Assembly (NCBI GenBank): GCA_016858145.1
Contig: JAEHOE010000004.1
Location: 434,001-498,000 of the forward strand
Origin: Edaphochlamys debaryana
Lineage: Eukaryota > Chlorophyta > Chlorophyceae > Chlamydomonadales
Length of the DNA stretch: 64,000 bases
Direction of reading: 5' to 3'
Part shown: positions 34,448-46,300 of the stretch, piece after piece
Layout of the letters: each line of letters opens with the position of its first letter
How positions within the stretch are numbered: position 1 is the stretch's first letter
Program-made: the position numbers and the translations under genes
Notes under the pieces: generated by a model
Seen by the model: the letters and a program-made list of their open reading frames with translations, nothing else
The model's database searches: none
Told to the model about the DNA's origin: nothing

Positions 34448-34819
34448 GAAGCGCGCGGCTTGAGGGGTTGCTGCGGCGGATAGCGCAAATGGCCTTGCTC
34501 GCGGCCCGATCACGCCACCGATCGACACAACGCCAGCCCGTTGGTCGCTGCAGCGGCTGCCGGTGGGGGGCTGCCGCGCTAGTGCTGCCGCGCGATGCTG
34601 CATCGCGGCCGGCAGGCGAAGGAAGGGCGCTTGGCCGGCTGAACCGCCTGTGGCGAGCGCCTCGCCTGCCTCGATCTCGTTACCCGTGGCCAAACCAACC
34701 GCTGCTCCAAAGTCCAAGAAGCTCGAGCCGTGGTATTCACGGCGCCGCTCGGGCAATTCGCGGCGAGAGCACCCGTCTTCTGCAGTACCGGTGCTTTAGC
34801 TACGCCTCCGCAAGCCGCC
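34448..34819. promoter_or_regulatory. 372-bp divergent promoter region, RdRP / P450
   Basis: Sequence between the ATG of the RdRP (-) and that of the P450-ATPase gene (+). It must hold both promoters and 5' UTRs unless unseen upstream exons exist. No TATA box was recognised. The RdRP frame stays open back to an ATG at 34756, so a longer N-terminus cannot be excluded. Confidence 0.55.
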
Positions 34820-37800
34820 ATGTTTGCTCGAGCCCCGGCTTGGACCGCGGCTTGGACCGCCGCTGGCCCCGCCTGGACCGCCCTCGCGGCCGCGGCGCTG
34901 CTTCAGGCCGGCCTCATGCTCTACACCATGCTCTCGCGCCGCCGCTGGCAGCAGCGGCAGGCTGCCTCGCACGTATCCGCGGCGGGTGTTCGCGCGCTGG
35001 CCCCGGCTGCGGGCCCGGCCTCGGCCCCGGCCCTGCTGCTGTCTGCGGCGTGGAGTCGCGCCTGCGGAGCGCTGGAGCGCGGCCTGCCCGCGTCCCTGGG
35101 CGGCGCGTTGGCGCTGTGGCGGGGGACGATGGCGGAGGCGGCGCAGCGGTTCGCGCCGGGCGGCGTGGGCGTGCGGAGCGTGTCGCTGGTGCATTTCGGC
35201 CGCATGCACTTCGTCGACCGGTGGGGATCGCGGGGGCCCGCGCGCAGGAGGGCAGCTGAGGAGATGGGGGTAGGGCTCTGAGCATGCCTGCCCTCCTGCC
35301 ACCTGCACCCCTGACCACTCTCATGCCCCCGTGCGCGACAGGTGGTACGAGGCTCAGCAGGTCTTCCGCAGCCCCGCGCTGCACATGCGGCTGGGCAACG
35401 AGGAGGGACTGAGCGTGCTGGGAATGCAGGGGCAGGTGGGTGCACGGACCGCGGTGCCCGGTGGGGCCAGGGTGCTGCGCCCCTTCCTGTACAGACCCTG
35501 TCCCTTTGCTTCCCGCGCAGGGAGTGATTTGGAACAATGACTGGCCCCGCTGGGCGCTTGACCGCAAGATCTTCACGGAGGGTGGGCTGGATGTCGCTGG
35601 CTGCAGTCTGTGCTGCACAGACGCAGGGGGAGGGTTCTCGCAACAAGGGCCAGCATGCCTTCCTACCTGCATGCATGCTCCTCCCCTCGACCTCATCCAA
35701 CCCACTACCGGTAGATAGAGCACCACACCCAACGTGATGCCCTCGCAGCCGTGCAGCCGGCGGGCATCCAGGACGCTTCGTCCCCTGCCGGCCGCTGGCT
35801 GGCAGCGCTGTGCCGCGACTGTGTGTCATCAAGCCTCCAGCAGGCTGCCGGCCATGCTACCGCCCCCAGCGCCGAACCCGAATCCAAGTCCAAGGCTGGA
35901 TCTCTGGTCTTGCTGGACGGCCTGGGGCTGTTGCGGGCGGTCACGTGCCGAGTGACCCTGGCGCTGGCGTTTGGGCTGGCCCCCTCAGCCCTGAGCTGGG
36001 AGGAGCTGGGGGAGGTCGTGGCCGCTGTGGGCGACTACTTCAAGGCAAGCGCGTTGCGTGTCGGGGGGAAGCCCAAGGGCGGAGGGCGATCACAGAATCC
36101 AGAGGAGGGCGTACGAGGGAGGATTTCGAGTCCAGGGCGGTGTTGAGTTGTCAGCCTCATCCCGTGCCGAGAGCCCCCCTTGCGGCCCTCCGGCTCCTTC
36201 CCCAGGCCTGGGAGTTCTTCCTGCTGCGACCCCCCTGGCTGCTGCGGCGCACCGCGCCCCGTGAGGCCCGGCGCCACGAGGCGGCGGTCGAGCGGCTGCG
36301 GGGGCAGGTGCGGTCGCTGCTGGCCCGAGCTACTGGAGGATCCTGGCCGCCGCCCGGGCCCGTGCGCCTGGTGGGCCTGCCCGGGGCCTACCCTGGGCCC
36401 AACGGCAAGCCGCCCAGCTTCATACTCGCGCTCCTGTCGGGTCTGCACGCGCCCAGGCCCGAGGACAGGTGCGAGCAGCGAGCCTTAACGTCTTTCGTGT
36501 CAATTGACGCCAAACGTGCTGTTTTCTCAGTCTCTGCGCGTCGTGCTCTCTCACTCATCCCCTGCCCAGGCTTGCGGTCGGTGACGCAGAGCAGGCGGCC
36601 CTGGAGATGCTTTTGGCAGGTGCGCTTCCGTTAGCCCGAGTCACCTGCGCCAAGTCCCGTCTTCAGCTGCCGATGCTGACCCGGCGCCGGAGACCGGACC
36701 CCCTGATGTAACACTGTCCCTGGCCTCCAGTCATCAGCCGCCCACGTGGCCTGCTCTCCTTTTGCCTACGCGCCCATCCAGGTACCGACACGTCCTCCGT
36801 GACGCTCTACTACGCCCTTCTGGCGCTACGGGACGACCCGGCCCTGCAGGGGCAGCTGCGTGAAGAGCTGGCAACAGGTGGGTGCGGCGCGGCGGGTGAA
36901 CCTAATGAGCCCCCTAGCTGGGCTGACCAGCCCGGCCCTTACGGCCCTCTCGTGTCTGTTGTGGATTCCGGTACCGGCGCCGGCACCTCTCACGAGCTTT
37001 CCTGGTCAGCCCTTCGGGGGAGTCTGGGCCCTCACACCGATCCCCGTTTCCCGCCTTCTCGGCCCCCCACAGGCAGAGCCTCCCCCGCGCTGTGGGCGCT
37101 GCTGTCCGAGTCCATGCGCTTCAAGCCCGTGGGGCCCGTGGTCATCCGCCGCGCCTCCGAGGCGGTGGCCCTGCGGGCCCAAGCGGGCCCACACGTGGTT
37201 GTGGCCGCGGGCGACACGGTCGTGGTCAACCTGGCGGCGATGCACCGAGACCCGGGGGTGAGGCGGGGGCCGCGTGTTGAGTGGGTGGCAGCGCCGTCGC
37301 GTTGTAACGCTTTGTGGTACCCCGCTACCAACTCTGATCCTGCAGCTGTTCCCCTTCCCCGACGTCTTCGACGTCCGCAACTTCCTGGAGCACCCGGCTG
37401 TCGAGCACGAGCCGTCGCGAGACGTGCTCGCGGCCACCACCGTTGACCGCTGCTTCATGCCCTTCGGCTCCGGGCGCAAGGGCTGTGTGGGATTCCTGCT
37501 GGCCCTGGCAGAGATGGAGCACATCCTGCCGGCCCTGCTGGCGGCGGCGGGGCTGCCAACGCTGGCGGAAGCGGCGGAGGCCGTGGGGCCTGAGGCGGCG
37601 GCGCGACTGGCCCCGCCGCTGGGTCAGCTCCGGACCCGGTGAGAGCTAGCGAGGGCTGCCGTACCGTGGACGGGGTTGACAGTTGCGGCTGACATTGTTA
37701 GTCCCCCGTTGATAACTGCAGCAAGCTCGCCCGTCGTCTGCCCTCGTGTGACCAACTGCCAACCTCGTGTGCCCCGCCCGGTCCCGCAGGTGGGAGGTGG

Positions 37801-39327
37801 CCTCCCAGCCGACGGAGTCGCACCTGATTGCCCTCACACTGCGGCCGCCGGTGCCGAAGGAGGAAGGCATCGAGCGGCCTGCCACGCCCTCCGGTGAGCT
37901 CGCCTTGCACAGACGAGAGCACTCACAGCCTGCGCTTTGAAATGTCTTCCGTCTGAGGCCTCCATCAGGTCACCATCTGGCTGCCCTCACCCCCCCCCCG
38001 TCCCCCAGACCGGCCCCTGCCCGCCCGGGCCCTGGGCAGCCCCGCCAGGGAGCCACCCGCCCCCGGCCACCTCACCACCCCGCAGCAGTGGGTCCCGGAG
38101 GCGCCCCCACCCGAGCCCACTCCCGTCCGCCCGCCGGTGCCACCGCGCCGTGTGTACCTCGTAGGCGCGGGAGGGGTGGGCAAGACCACCCTGCTGTGGG
38201 CGGCGGCGGAGCAGCTGATGGCCGCTGGCTTTGAGACGCGGTCGGAGGTGGCCCGGCAGGTGCGTGGGGCCGGTGGCGTGGGGGCCGGTGGTGATTGGTC
38301 TCTGTAGGGCCTCTGCAGGCCTCGAGCAGCATTGTCAGGACGCACCTGGACCCACCAGCCCTCCACTGCCCCTGCCCTCGGGTGCCCGTTCACGCATCCA
38401 CTCACAGTTGCTTGCCGAGCGCAAGGTCACTCGAGCACAGCTGGAGCACGAGGATGAGACATTCCTGCGTTTTCAGGTGGGCTTTCAGGATGAGGAATGA
38501 GAGGGTTGGCGGGTTGGGGCCTGTTCGTGACGGCTGGGCCGTGCAGAGAGGCCTTGAGCTGCGCCATGCGCCTGTGCATGCAACTGCCGCAGGAGGCTGT
38601 CCTGCGGCGACACGCCGAGCTGGAGGCTGCGGACGCGGACGGTTGTGGCAGCGGCTCTGGCCCGAGCGCGCGCTGCATGTCCGACCGCAGCGGCGTGGAT
38701 GCGCTGGTCTATGCGGCGCAGCGCTTCGGGGAGGGCTCGGCTCAGGTGGATGGACGGACCAAAGCTGCTCACGAGCTCACCCCCCCTGTTTGGCCCATTG
38801 CAGCCGCCGCCACGGTGGCCCCCTGACCTGATCGTAGCGCTCTAGGAAGTTGTGTGATCGCAACCCCTTCCGTAAGGGAGTGACCTGCCTGGCTGTGCCC
38901 TCCTTGCGCGCAGCTGGCCGAGCTCCTGGCGCTGCCGGAGACGCAGGCCCTGCTGCGGCGCTACGCTGACGCTGAGGCCGCCTGCCTGCACGTACTCGTG
39001 CCGCCCTTCCAACCCCCGCCAGCGCCGCCCACTCCGCAGCCAGAACCGGCGCAGGCGGACGCGGCCGCGCTCCGGCAGGGCGGTGCAGGGGCACGGGGCG
39101 AGGCGGCGGGCGGCGGCAGTGCGGTGGAGGACGACGGCGTGCGGATCCGGAGCAGCGCGGCGGGGCTGTGGGGCTACACGGCAGCGGTGGAGAGGCTGCT
39201 GCGGGCCCTGGGGCTGCCGTACGGGCGCCTGAGCGCTGGCGGGGTGGAGGCGAGGCGGGAGGAGCTTCTGACCATGTTGCTGACTGGAATGGAGCAGGAG
39301 GTGGAGGGACGGGGCTTTGGGGCGTAA
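34820..39327 (+). CDS. Cytochrome P450 fused to an AAA_28 (TTD14/NadR-like) P-loop ATPase
   Basis: Fourteen exons: 34820-35220, 35342-35435, 35521-35581, 35749-36044, 36206-36468, 36570-36619, 36782-36877, 37073-37257, 37346-37638, 37790-37893, 38009-38259, 38408-38476, 38593-38745, 38914-39327; 909 residues, all phases matching. An N-terminal membrane anchor lies at about 16-39. The P450 part shows WNNDWPRWALDRKIF, the I-helix AGTDTS, ESMR (ExxR) and the haem-binding FMPFGSGRKGCVG with Cys at about 529. A Pro-rich linker leads to a P-loop domain from about 660: VGAGGVGKTT, LRFQ, SDRSGVDALVYAA and a C-terminal LRALGLPYGRLS, which match AAA_28. P450s are ER-bound mono-oxygenases; the substrate is unknown. 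One intron (36045-36205) uses a GC donor. No stop or start separates the two halves. Confidence 0.88.
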
Positions 39328-40028
39328 GCTTGCTTGGTGCCCAGGGCTGTTGCAGCTGCCATGCTGAGGGCGAGCTCAATTGGGGATGGTGGTCGGGGCT
39401 ACTTGTGTTGCCTGGCCCTGGAAGCCGTCTATGCTGTCTTAACTCTTCAGCATGGAGGGCCCCGTGAATCCCGGATGAGGGCGACTGACACATGTGAGCG
39501 TGGGGCGTGGGGTGTCCGCCAGATGACAAGGGTAGCTCGGGTGTTGGGTTGGTTAGGCTGTGTCGGGGGGTAGACGGATACCAATGAAGCGAAGGAGGCG
39601 GGGCGAGTTGATGGAACGTGGTTCATCGATGGTTTATGCGGTGTCCGGTGCGTTGTTCCTCCAGCATGGCACGACGAAGGGACAGCAGCAGCGATGATGT
39701 CCCGGCGTGCGCCCTGCGGAGTTCCCCCGCCCTCTACTTTCGCCTCCTGTTCTGAAGACCTTCAGTTGTGCTCTTCGCTGGTGACTCTGTGAGTAGGGCC
39801 GCGGGCCCGCGGCCCACTCATGGACAGCTCTGGCCTCTGGCTGGGCCTGACCTGGGCCTGGGCCTGGGCTCCTGGATCCCTCCCATGCACCACGAAGGGG
39901 CCTGGCCTTGGCCCGGCATAAGTAGTAGCTACTCAGTACCGAGCTATAGCGGCCACACTGTTGTGGGCCGCTGCACGCACACCGAGGTCACCCTGCTGGC
40001 TACCGGCGCGACACCGTCCTGGACCTGA
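39328..40028. other. Intergenic, no gene seen
   Basis: 3' UTR of the P450-ATPase gene and upstream region of the second ankyrin gene. A short CTGGGC-rich repeat lies near 39840-39875. No coding sequence was recognised. Confidence 0.55.
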
Positions 40029-42140
40029 ATGGAGTCCACTGCGATTTCTGATGCTACTTCGCCCATGAAGCTCTCAAGACACGACGCCTCGAGCGTGTGG
40101 CAACAGGACCTCGTCGTCCATCGCATCTTCTCGTTCCTGCCCCCAAACTATGGCGTCTGCACGTTGCCGCTAGTCAACAAGTCATCAGGAGCTACTCTTG
40201 ACTGCCTAGCTGTGAAGGTGTCGGATGGCGTGCCCGGCTGGGCGGTCATCGCGCAACTCGCCAGGAAGCGCGCCGAGCTTACGCTGAGGCAGCGGCGGAA
40301 GCTAGTCGGTGCCGTCGCTGCTTACGGCGACGTTGACTGGCTGGAGCGGGCGGTGGAAGCGGCGGGCTGCTCGCTGACGGCTGAGGTCATGGCCGCGGCT
40401 GCCCGGGCGGGGAAGCTGGAGTGCTGCCAGCGGCTCCAGCAGCTTGGCTGCCCCTTCAAGGACGGTGGCACAGACTCCCTCGCCTCAGCCGCAACGGCTG
40501 GGCAGCGGGAGGCGTGCGAGTGGCTCCTGGCCAACGGGGCGGAGTGCTCCAGAGAGGCCGCCAGCGCTGCAGCGCAGAGCGGCGACGCGGAGCTCATGCG
40601 CTTCTTCTGGAGCCGCCACCCTCCCTCCGAACCCCTGTCACGAGAGAGCGCATGTTGGAGGCTTGTGGCGGTGGCTCGCGGCTGCGACCTCGCTACCCTG
40701 AAGGACGTGTGGGGCACACTGGTTGCGATGCTCTGCGCCGCAGACTATGACCGTGGCTACGTCATCCCACAGCTCCTGGCGGTGCTGTGGGCCTCGGCTG
40801 CCGGTAGCCCCAGGCCCGACTGGCAAGCGAAGCTCGAGTGGGCGGAGGAGCTGGAGGCGGCGGCAGTGGCGGCGGGGGAAGCATGGGAGACCTCACCCTG
40901 CAGGGCCGCTGCCTACACAGGCGCGGCGCAGTGCCCAGGCCCCGAAGCCGTCGCCCGGATGCAGTGGCTCCGGCGGCGGGGCTACCTCGTTCCCCCAAGC
41001 TGCGCCGCCGCCGAAGAGGCGGCGAGCTGCGGCAACTTGCCTGCCTATGCCTACCTGCGGCAGCAGGGGGCCTCGCCGCCAGCTCGACCCGTCGAAGTCA
41101 GCCCGCCGCCGGGCGTATCCCTGGCGGAGGCCCTGCCCGGCCTGCTCAAGGCCGGCTGCCCGGTCGACCTCCAAAACACGGCCCACCGCGCCATTATGCG
41201 CGGAGACAAGGCTGGCCTAGAGTGGATGCTGCATAAACTTGGCGCCGGGGCCTTCAAGTACCACCTGCTGGTGATAGACGCGGCCCGCTCCGGCCGCGTG
41301 GACCTGCTGGAGCTGCTGTGGGACCGGGACCCGGCGGTGGGGCCCGCCGGGGCCCGGCTGGGCCCGGACGGGGCCCAGCTTGGGGCCCTGGAGAGGAAGC
41401 AGTGGACCTGGAGCGGGCTCTGGCCGTTTGCGAGTGCGGCCGGCTCTGTGGCGGCGCTCGAGTGGTTGAGGGACAAAGGCTGCGCGCGCGACGGTGCGAC
41501 GGTGCGTCGCTGGGGTGGAGGGGGGCTGGGAGTGGCTGTGTGTGGCTGCATGGTGAGCCCCGTGTGGGGGCTCAGAGGACGGGGCTTCCTTGGCCCCGCC
41601 AAGCTGCAGTAGTGATGGGGTCGCACCGTGACTCAATGCTAGCTCACGGCCCCGAGTATGCACCCGACTACCACCATGCCGCATGGCACGAACCCCTAAG
41701 TCCTCACAGCCTTGGCCGCGCCCCCCTTCCTTGCACCTTATACCGCTCAGGACTGCCAGGCCTACGTGGCGGCGGCGCGCAACGGGGACTACCTCACCCT
41801 GCGCGCGCTCAAGCACCTGGGCGCGCGCGTCGAGGCCGTGAGCGACGAGGAGGCGCTGGAGCTGGTGGAGGAGGCGGAGGCGTTCGCAACCGAGTTTGGG
41901 ATGGGGGCATGTTCGTACACGGCGCTGCCCTTGGAGCTGATGCTGATGCTGGGCTGTGGGCTGACGGGCGACATGCTGCGAAGGGCCGTGGGAAGGACGG
42001 AGCTCGACGAGGCGAAGCGGGAGGCCTTGCTCGCGCGGATCGAGGATCTGGATGCGTGGTGCTTCTTTGACTCTGAATCCCCGATTGCAACGGCGCCTAG
42101 CCGCGCGGCCCGGATCATGCTTGCGCCAGTTGAGACCTAG
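40029..42140 (+). CDS. F-box-like / ankyrin-repeat protein
   Basis: Two exons, 40029-41501 and 41751-42140, phase 0, 620 residues. The order matches the gene at 18483: F-box-like segment (VWQQDLVVHRIFSFLPPN, LPLVNKS), degenerate ankyrin units (CQRLQQLGCP, CEWLLANGA, WLRRRGYLVP, LEWLRDKGCARD) and a terminal exon (DCQAYVAAARNGDYLTLRAL, then LMLMLGCGLTGDML). It is a dispersed paralog of that gene, and its terminal exon is single and intact. F-box proteins usually dock substrates to SCF ubiquitin ligases; the ankyrin part would bind the target. This role is inferred from family only. Confidence 0.85.
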
Positions 42141-43301
42141 GCGGCGTACCGGTACTGGGGGGTGGCATGTTGGGGCGGAGGGTGAGACGTTAGTGCCCGA
42201 AGCGTGTGATGGGGGCTGCAAAGGCTGAAGGATAGGCCCCCTTGCAGGAGGGCTGCTGTGGGATGGGACGGTGTGGCCAGCACCAGCTGGCCGGCAGCCT
42301 CGGGGCTCAGGCGGAGCTAGATGGGATAGACCGCGTGCACATGGCCCCGCGTTGGGTGAGGGTGTGTGTGGCCATAGTGTGACTTGGCTTGGGGGACTGT
42401 GTCTCTGTCTGTGCGCCCATGGACTGCGTGTGTTGTGCAGAGCATGTGTGGGGTGCATTTGTAACGTTAACGGCATGCAGACCTGGCTTAGTGGATTCTG
42501 CGGGAAGGCTGGGTCTATGAAGGGGGCTCTGTACTTGCAGGCGCCTATGGCTGGCGTGCCCAGCCGTGGGCACACAAGTACCAAGCCAACTGTCAGACTA
42601 TGGATCGCCAACCGCAAGGCAACCCCGTGCTTATGTGCAGGGGCTAGTTAACTCGCATCGTTGCCGGCGCGGCGTGGCTGCGTGGCCGGGACCACACGCC
42701 AACCGCTGTCGCGACTGCGTGTCGGTGCGGCAGAAAGGACGTCGGCACGACGTAGGTCCTTGACTCCCGCGCGCACCCTGGACGGGATGCGATGTTTCCC
42801 CTCAACTCGTCAACACGCTGACGGCAAAACCCCCGCGCCACGCGCAGAGTCAAGGCAGGTGAAGGACGTCCTGCATTGGCCTCTCACTCGCGGAAAGCCC
42901 TCGCACGCACCACCGCAGGTATTCTACGTTGTCACACATGTGCATATGTTATTGAACGGATACAAACAAAGCCCACGCGTCTTGGAAGCGGACGTGCAAA
43001 CTAGAAGCGGGACACCAGCCGCGTTTCCTTACAGCTCCTTACCATATCAATACGACCTGAAGAAATTCGATATGTCGCTCTAGAACGTATCGCGCTCCGT
43101 GAGCAAGTTTCGGGCGACACCGCCTTGTGAAGCATTGACTTGCACGCACACAGCCTGCTTACCACGTAGCACCAGCCAGCGGATTATACCATCAGGCGAA
43201 CCGGTTACATGGCTCATCGGGTCTCCGTTAGCGCGGGCGTCGGCAACAGCTTGGCGCATCGCCGCTCAGGCCCGTTAAGCGTCCTGAACCGCACCCGATA
43301 G
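42141..43301. other. Intergenic, no gene supported
   Basis: 3' UTR of the ankyrin gene with TGTAA at 42460-42464, then about 800 bp without recognisable genes. The stretch 42915-43080 is less GC-rich than its surroundings. An open frame covers 42661-43083 but has no family resemblance. Confidence 0.5.
42460..42464 (+). promoter_or_regulatory. Candidate polyadenylation signal TGTAA
   Basis: TGTAA 320 nt after the stop of the second ankyrin gene. Confidence 0.45.
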
Positions 43302-46300
43302 ATGGAGCCACTACCGATAACAGCGGTGGCCGTGGCGGAATCGGCAGCTCCTCGTCCTGGTCCCGACCTGGAGTCGGGGAACCCCGCAACCATCGGCCAG
43401 TCGCTCGCCACCCCGCCGGTGCTCGGGGGGCTCCCGGCTGACCAAAGCAGCCCCGGCGATGTTGCAATATCCATTTCTCCGGAGGACACTGCACCCACCA
43501 CTCGGGGTGCAACAAGCCAGCCCTCCATGGAAGCAGCGGAATCCCCCGCTGCCCTTCTCACGCCGTCCGCCCCACAGCCAATGGCGGGTCCCGGGTGGGG
43601 GGACAGAGGCGGTGGCGTTCAGGCACCAGACGCATCAGCAACAGCCGCGGGCGGGGGCGGCGGCGGAGACTCAGTGCTGCAGCCCCAGGGCTCCAGCGCC
43701 TCCAGCGCTGCCCCTGACGATGAGCCCATGGACATCGTTCTCCACGTTGAGTTTGCCTCCAAGGCTGAGGTGGGTAGGGCGGGAGGCGGGTCTCGGGGAT
43801 GCTGACGGGTGGGATGTTGCGAATATGGCCTTCGCTGCGAGGCAGCCGCGGACGGCCGCCGCGACACTGACCGGCTGTTCCAGCACGACTCATGCGCCGT
43901 GTTGCTACCGGTTCCTGCACGGCAGGTCAAGGCTTTGACGTACTTCATGCTCTTGGTCCTGGTGGTGGGCGCCGCCATAACGGCTTACATCAAGGTGAGA
44001 TGAGCATGGTTGAAGCTGGGGAGTGCCAAGCTGGCTGTGCCCTGTGGTTAAGACAGCGGGCGGTGTTGGGCAGTGCCGCTGCGAAGTGTGAGGGCTGGGG
44101 TCCGTGGGATGGAGCGGCCGTCGCCTGTCCGTCTAGGCAGGCCAGGCGGCAGCATGGGGCAGGCTGCGGCAGGCTGCGGCAAGCTGCGGCAGGCTGGGCT
44201 TGGCTGGGCTTGGCAGGGTCACGGGGAAACGCCGATGGTCCTGGCGTATACGCACCCTGCGCTTGCCAGGTGCGACCGGTGTCGGGGTGCGGCGGCGGCA
44301 CAGTGTTGAAACATGGCCGAGAGACCTGGCCACCGAATGTCTCCTAGGGCGGATCGCAGGGCCGTGGGCGGGGCGGGGAGGTCCCAGAGCGGGGCCTACC
44401 CCATTCTGGAGGAATGAGCGTCATGTCAGACGCTGGGCTGCCTTCTCTTTGTAGCCTCCTCTCTGACGCTGTGAGTGCCCCCCACGCATGCAGCTCGAGG
44501 CAAGCCGTGACGGCGTGAGCTGGTACGACGTGACTGATGACGATGACAGCTTCGAGGTGGGTGGGTGCTGCCGACCGGGTAATACCCCTGCTACTGACTG
44601 CTAAGAGCGGGGTTTGAGAGCCAGCGGCGTTGCTTTGTCGTCTGATTTCAAGAGAGGCCACGCCTTGCACGCTGTCAGCAACCGTCAAAGGACGCCAGCC
44701 CCTCTCCGGCCAATACCAGCTTCTGTCGCTTGCCGCTTGTTTGATTGCTACCTCACCCGTTGTCCCGTTGTGCTGTTCATACGGTCGCAGAGCAACTTGA
44801 TCACCGGATACGTCTGTGTGTCCATCGCGGGTTGCATGTGGCTCTTGTACGTAGGTACGTACCGCACACATACACAAATTGCAACGGCACTGCAATCTGT
44901 CCATCCTGCCTCACGCTGCCCTGCGCCCCTTAGCCGTCTTCCCCCGCCCTGCCCTTTCATCCTGCCTGGCGTAATCCCAAACCTCGGATGCGTGCCCTCC
45001 TTCCCTGGCCCCATCTAGGCCTGGGCAGCTGGTTCGTGTTCTGCAGAGCCGCCTGGGACCGCCGCCGCGCGCGCATCTACCTGGTGAAGCTGGCCGAGCT
45101 GGCCACACTGGTGGTATCCTTCAGCGTTTGGACTTATAGCAGCGACGCTAGGCGCCTGCAGGAGGACTGCCAGCAGTGAGTATGAAGGGCTGCTCGCGGG
45201 AGCCAGGGAAGCGTAGGCGTGGCGAAAGCCGGCCGGTTCTAGAGCGCGGAACCGCGGAAGCCCGAAAGCCAGGACTGCCGGCAGCACGTTTGCTTATTGG
45301 TATGAGTCCGTGGTGGGCGCAGTGAATGGGCGTGCCGTGGGGACCCGCCCGCCTCTGGGTCGCGGGAGGGTGGGTGGCGGCGGGTGGACACGCCCGTGTA
45401 TGAGTCATTCGGCTGCGTGGATGCAGCAATGCGGAAGAGCAGCGGGCCCCAGCCAGCGGGTGTCGGGAATGGCCGAGCTCTGGCGCGTGCTTCCCCGTAA
45501 TGCGCGTGACCCCTCCGCACCGCCACAGGTTCGCCACCGTGCTGACGTGGACGTGGGGCGTGCGGCTGACGATGGGCAACACCCTGCTGTGAGGCGGGCG
45601 GGATGAGGGGGCGAGGATGCGGTTCTTGGCTGGCTGTACGCGGCCCAAACACACCTGGGCTGGACGATATTGCACACACGGCGTCACCTCACGTCACGTC
45701 ACGGCTTCCGCGCCTTGCGTGCTCCTGCCGCTGTGCACCTCGGGCCGTGCAGGTGTCTCTGGAATGTGACGGCGCGCGGCATGACGCTGCGACGGGGCGC
45801 CATGCTCACGGCCTTCCAGCGCTTCAGCCTCGGGATCCAGCGCGGAGCGCGGCAATGCTGGCGCACCGTAACATGTCGCACCAAGAAGGCGGGCGGCGGG
45901 GTGCTGAGCGGCGGCGGAGCGGTGGGCGGGCAGCTGGCGGGGTTCGTGTCTTGGCCCAAGGATGCACCCAAGACCACTGACATGTTCGGCCCCATGTCGG
46001 GCGCTTCGAACGGTGCTAATGGGAACGGATCGGGCGTTATCGGAGTCCAGGCGGCATGGCATTCGGCACCTTTGCCGTCGCCTCCGGCGGCGCCTGTGCC
46101 CCCGCCGGCAGCTCCGCCGCCGCCAGAGAGCCCCGAGGGCGCCCCCGCCGCTGCTGTCCCTGGAGACGGCGCACCGTCGGGTTCCCCGCCAGTCCGGCCG
46201 GACGAGGCCGAGGTCCCCAGCCTCGTCGACCTCGATCCCGACCCTGCGAATGACCCGCACGCGGACTCCTCCCAGCCCCCAAGCCCTCCGCGGCCTGTGT

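Noticed and set aside
41217..42617. 466-codon minus-strand frame antisense to the second ankyrin gene
   Set aside because: Shadow of the coding strand, with no domain or splice logic.
42661..43083. 141-codon plus-strand open frame ending in an AT-richer stretch
   Set aside because: No family resemblance, no partner exons, and composition changes within the frame.
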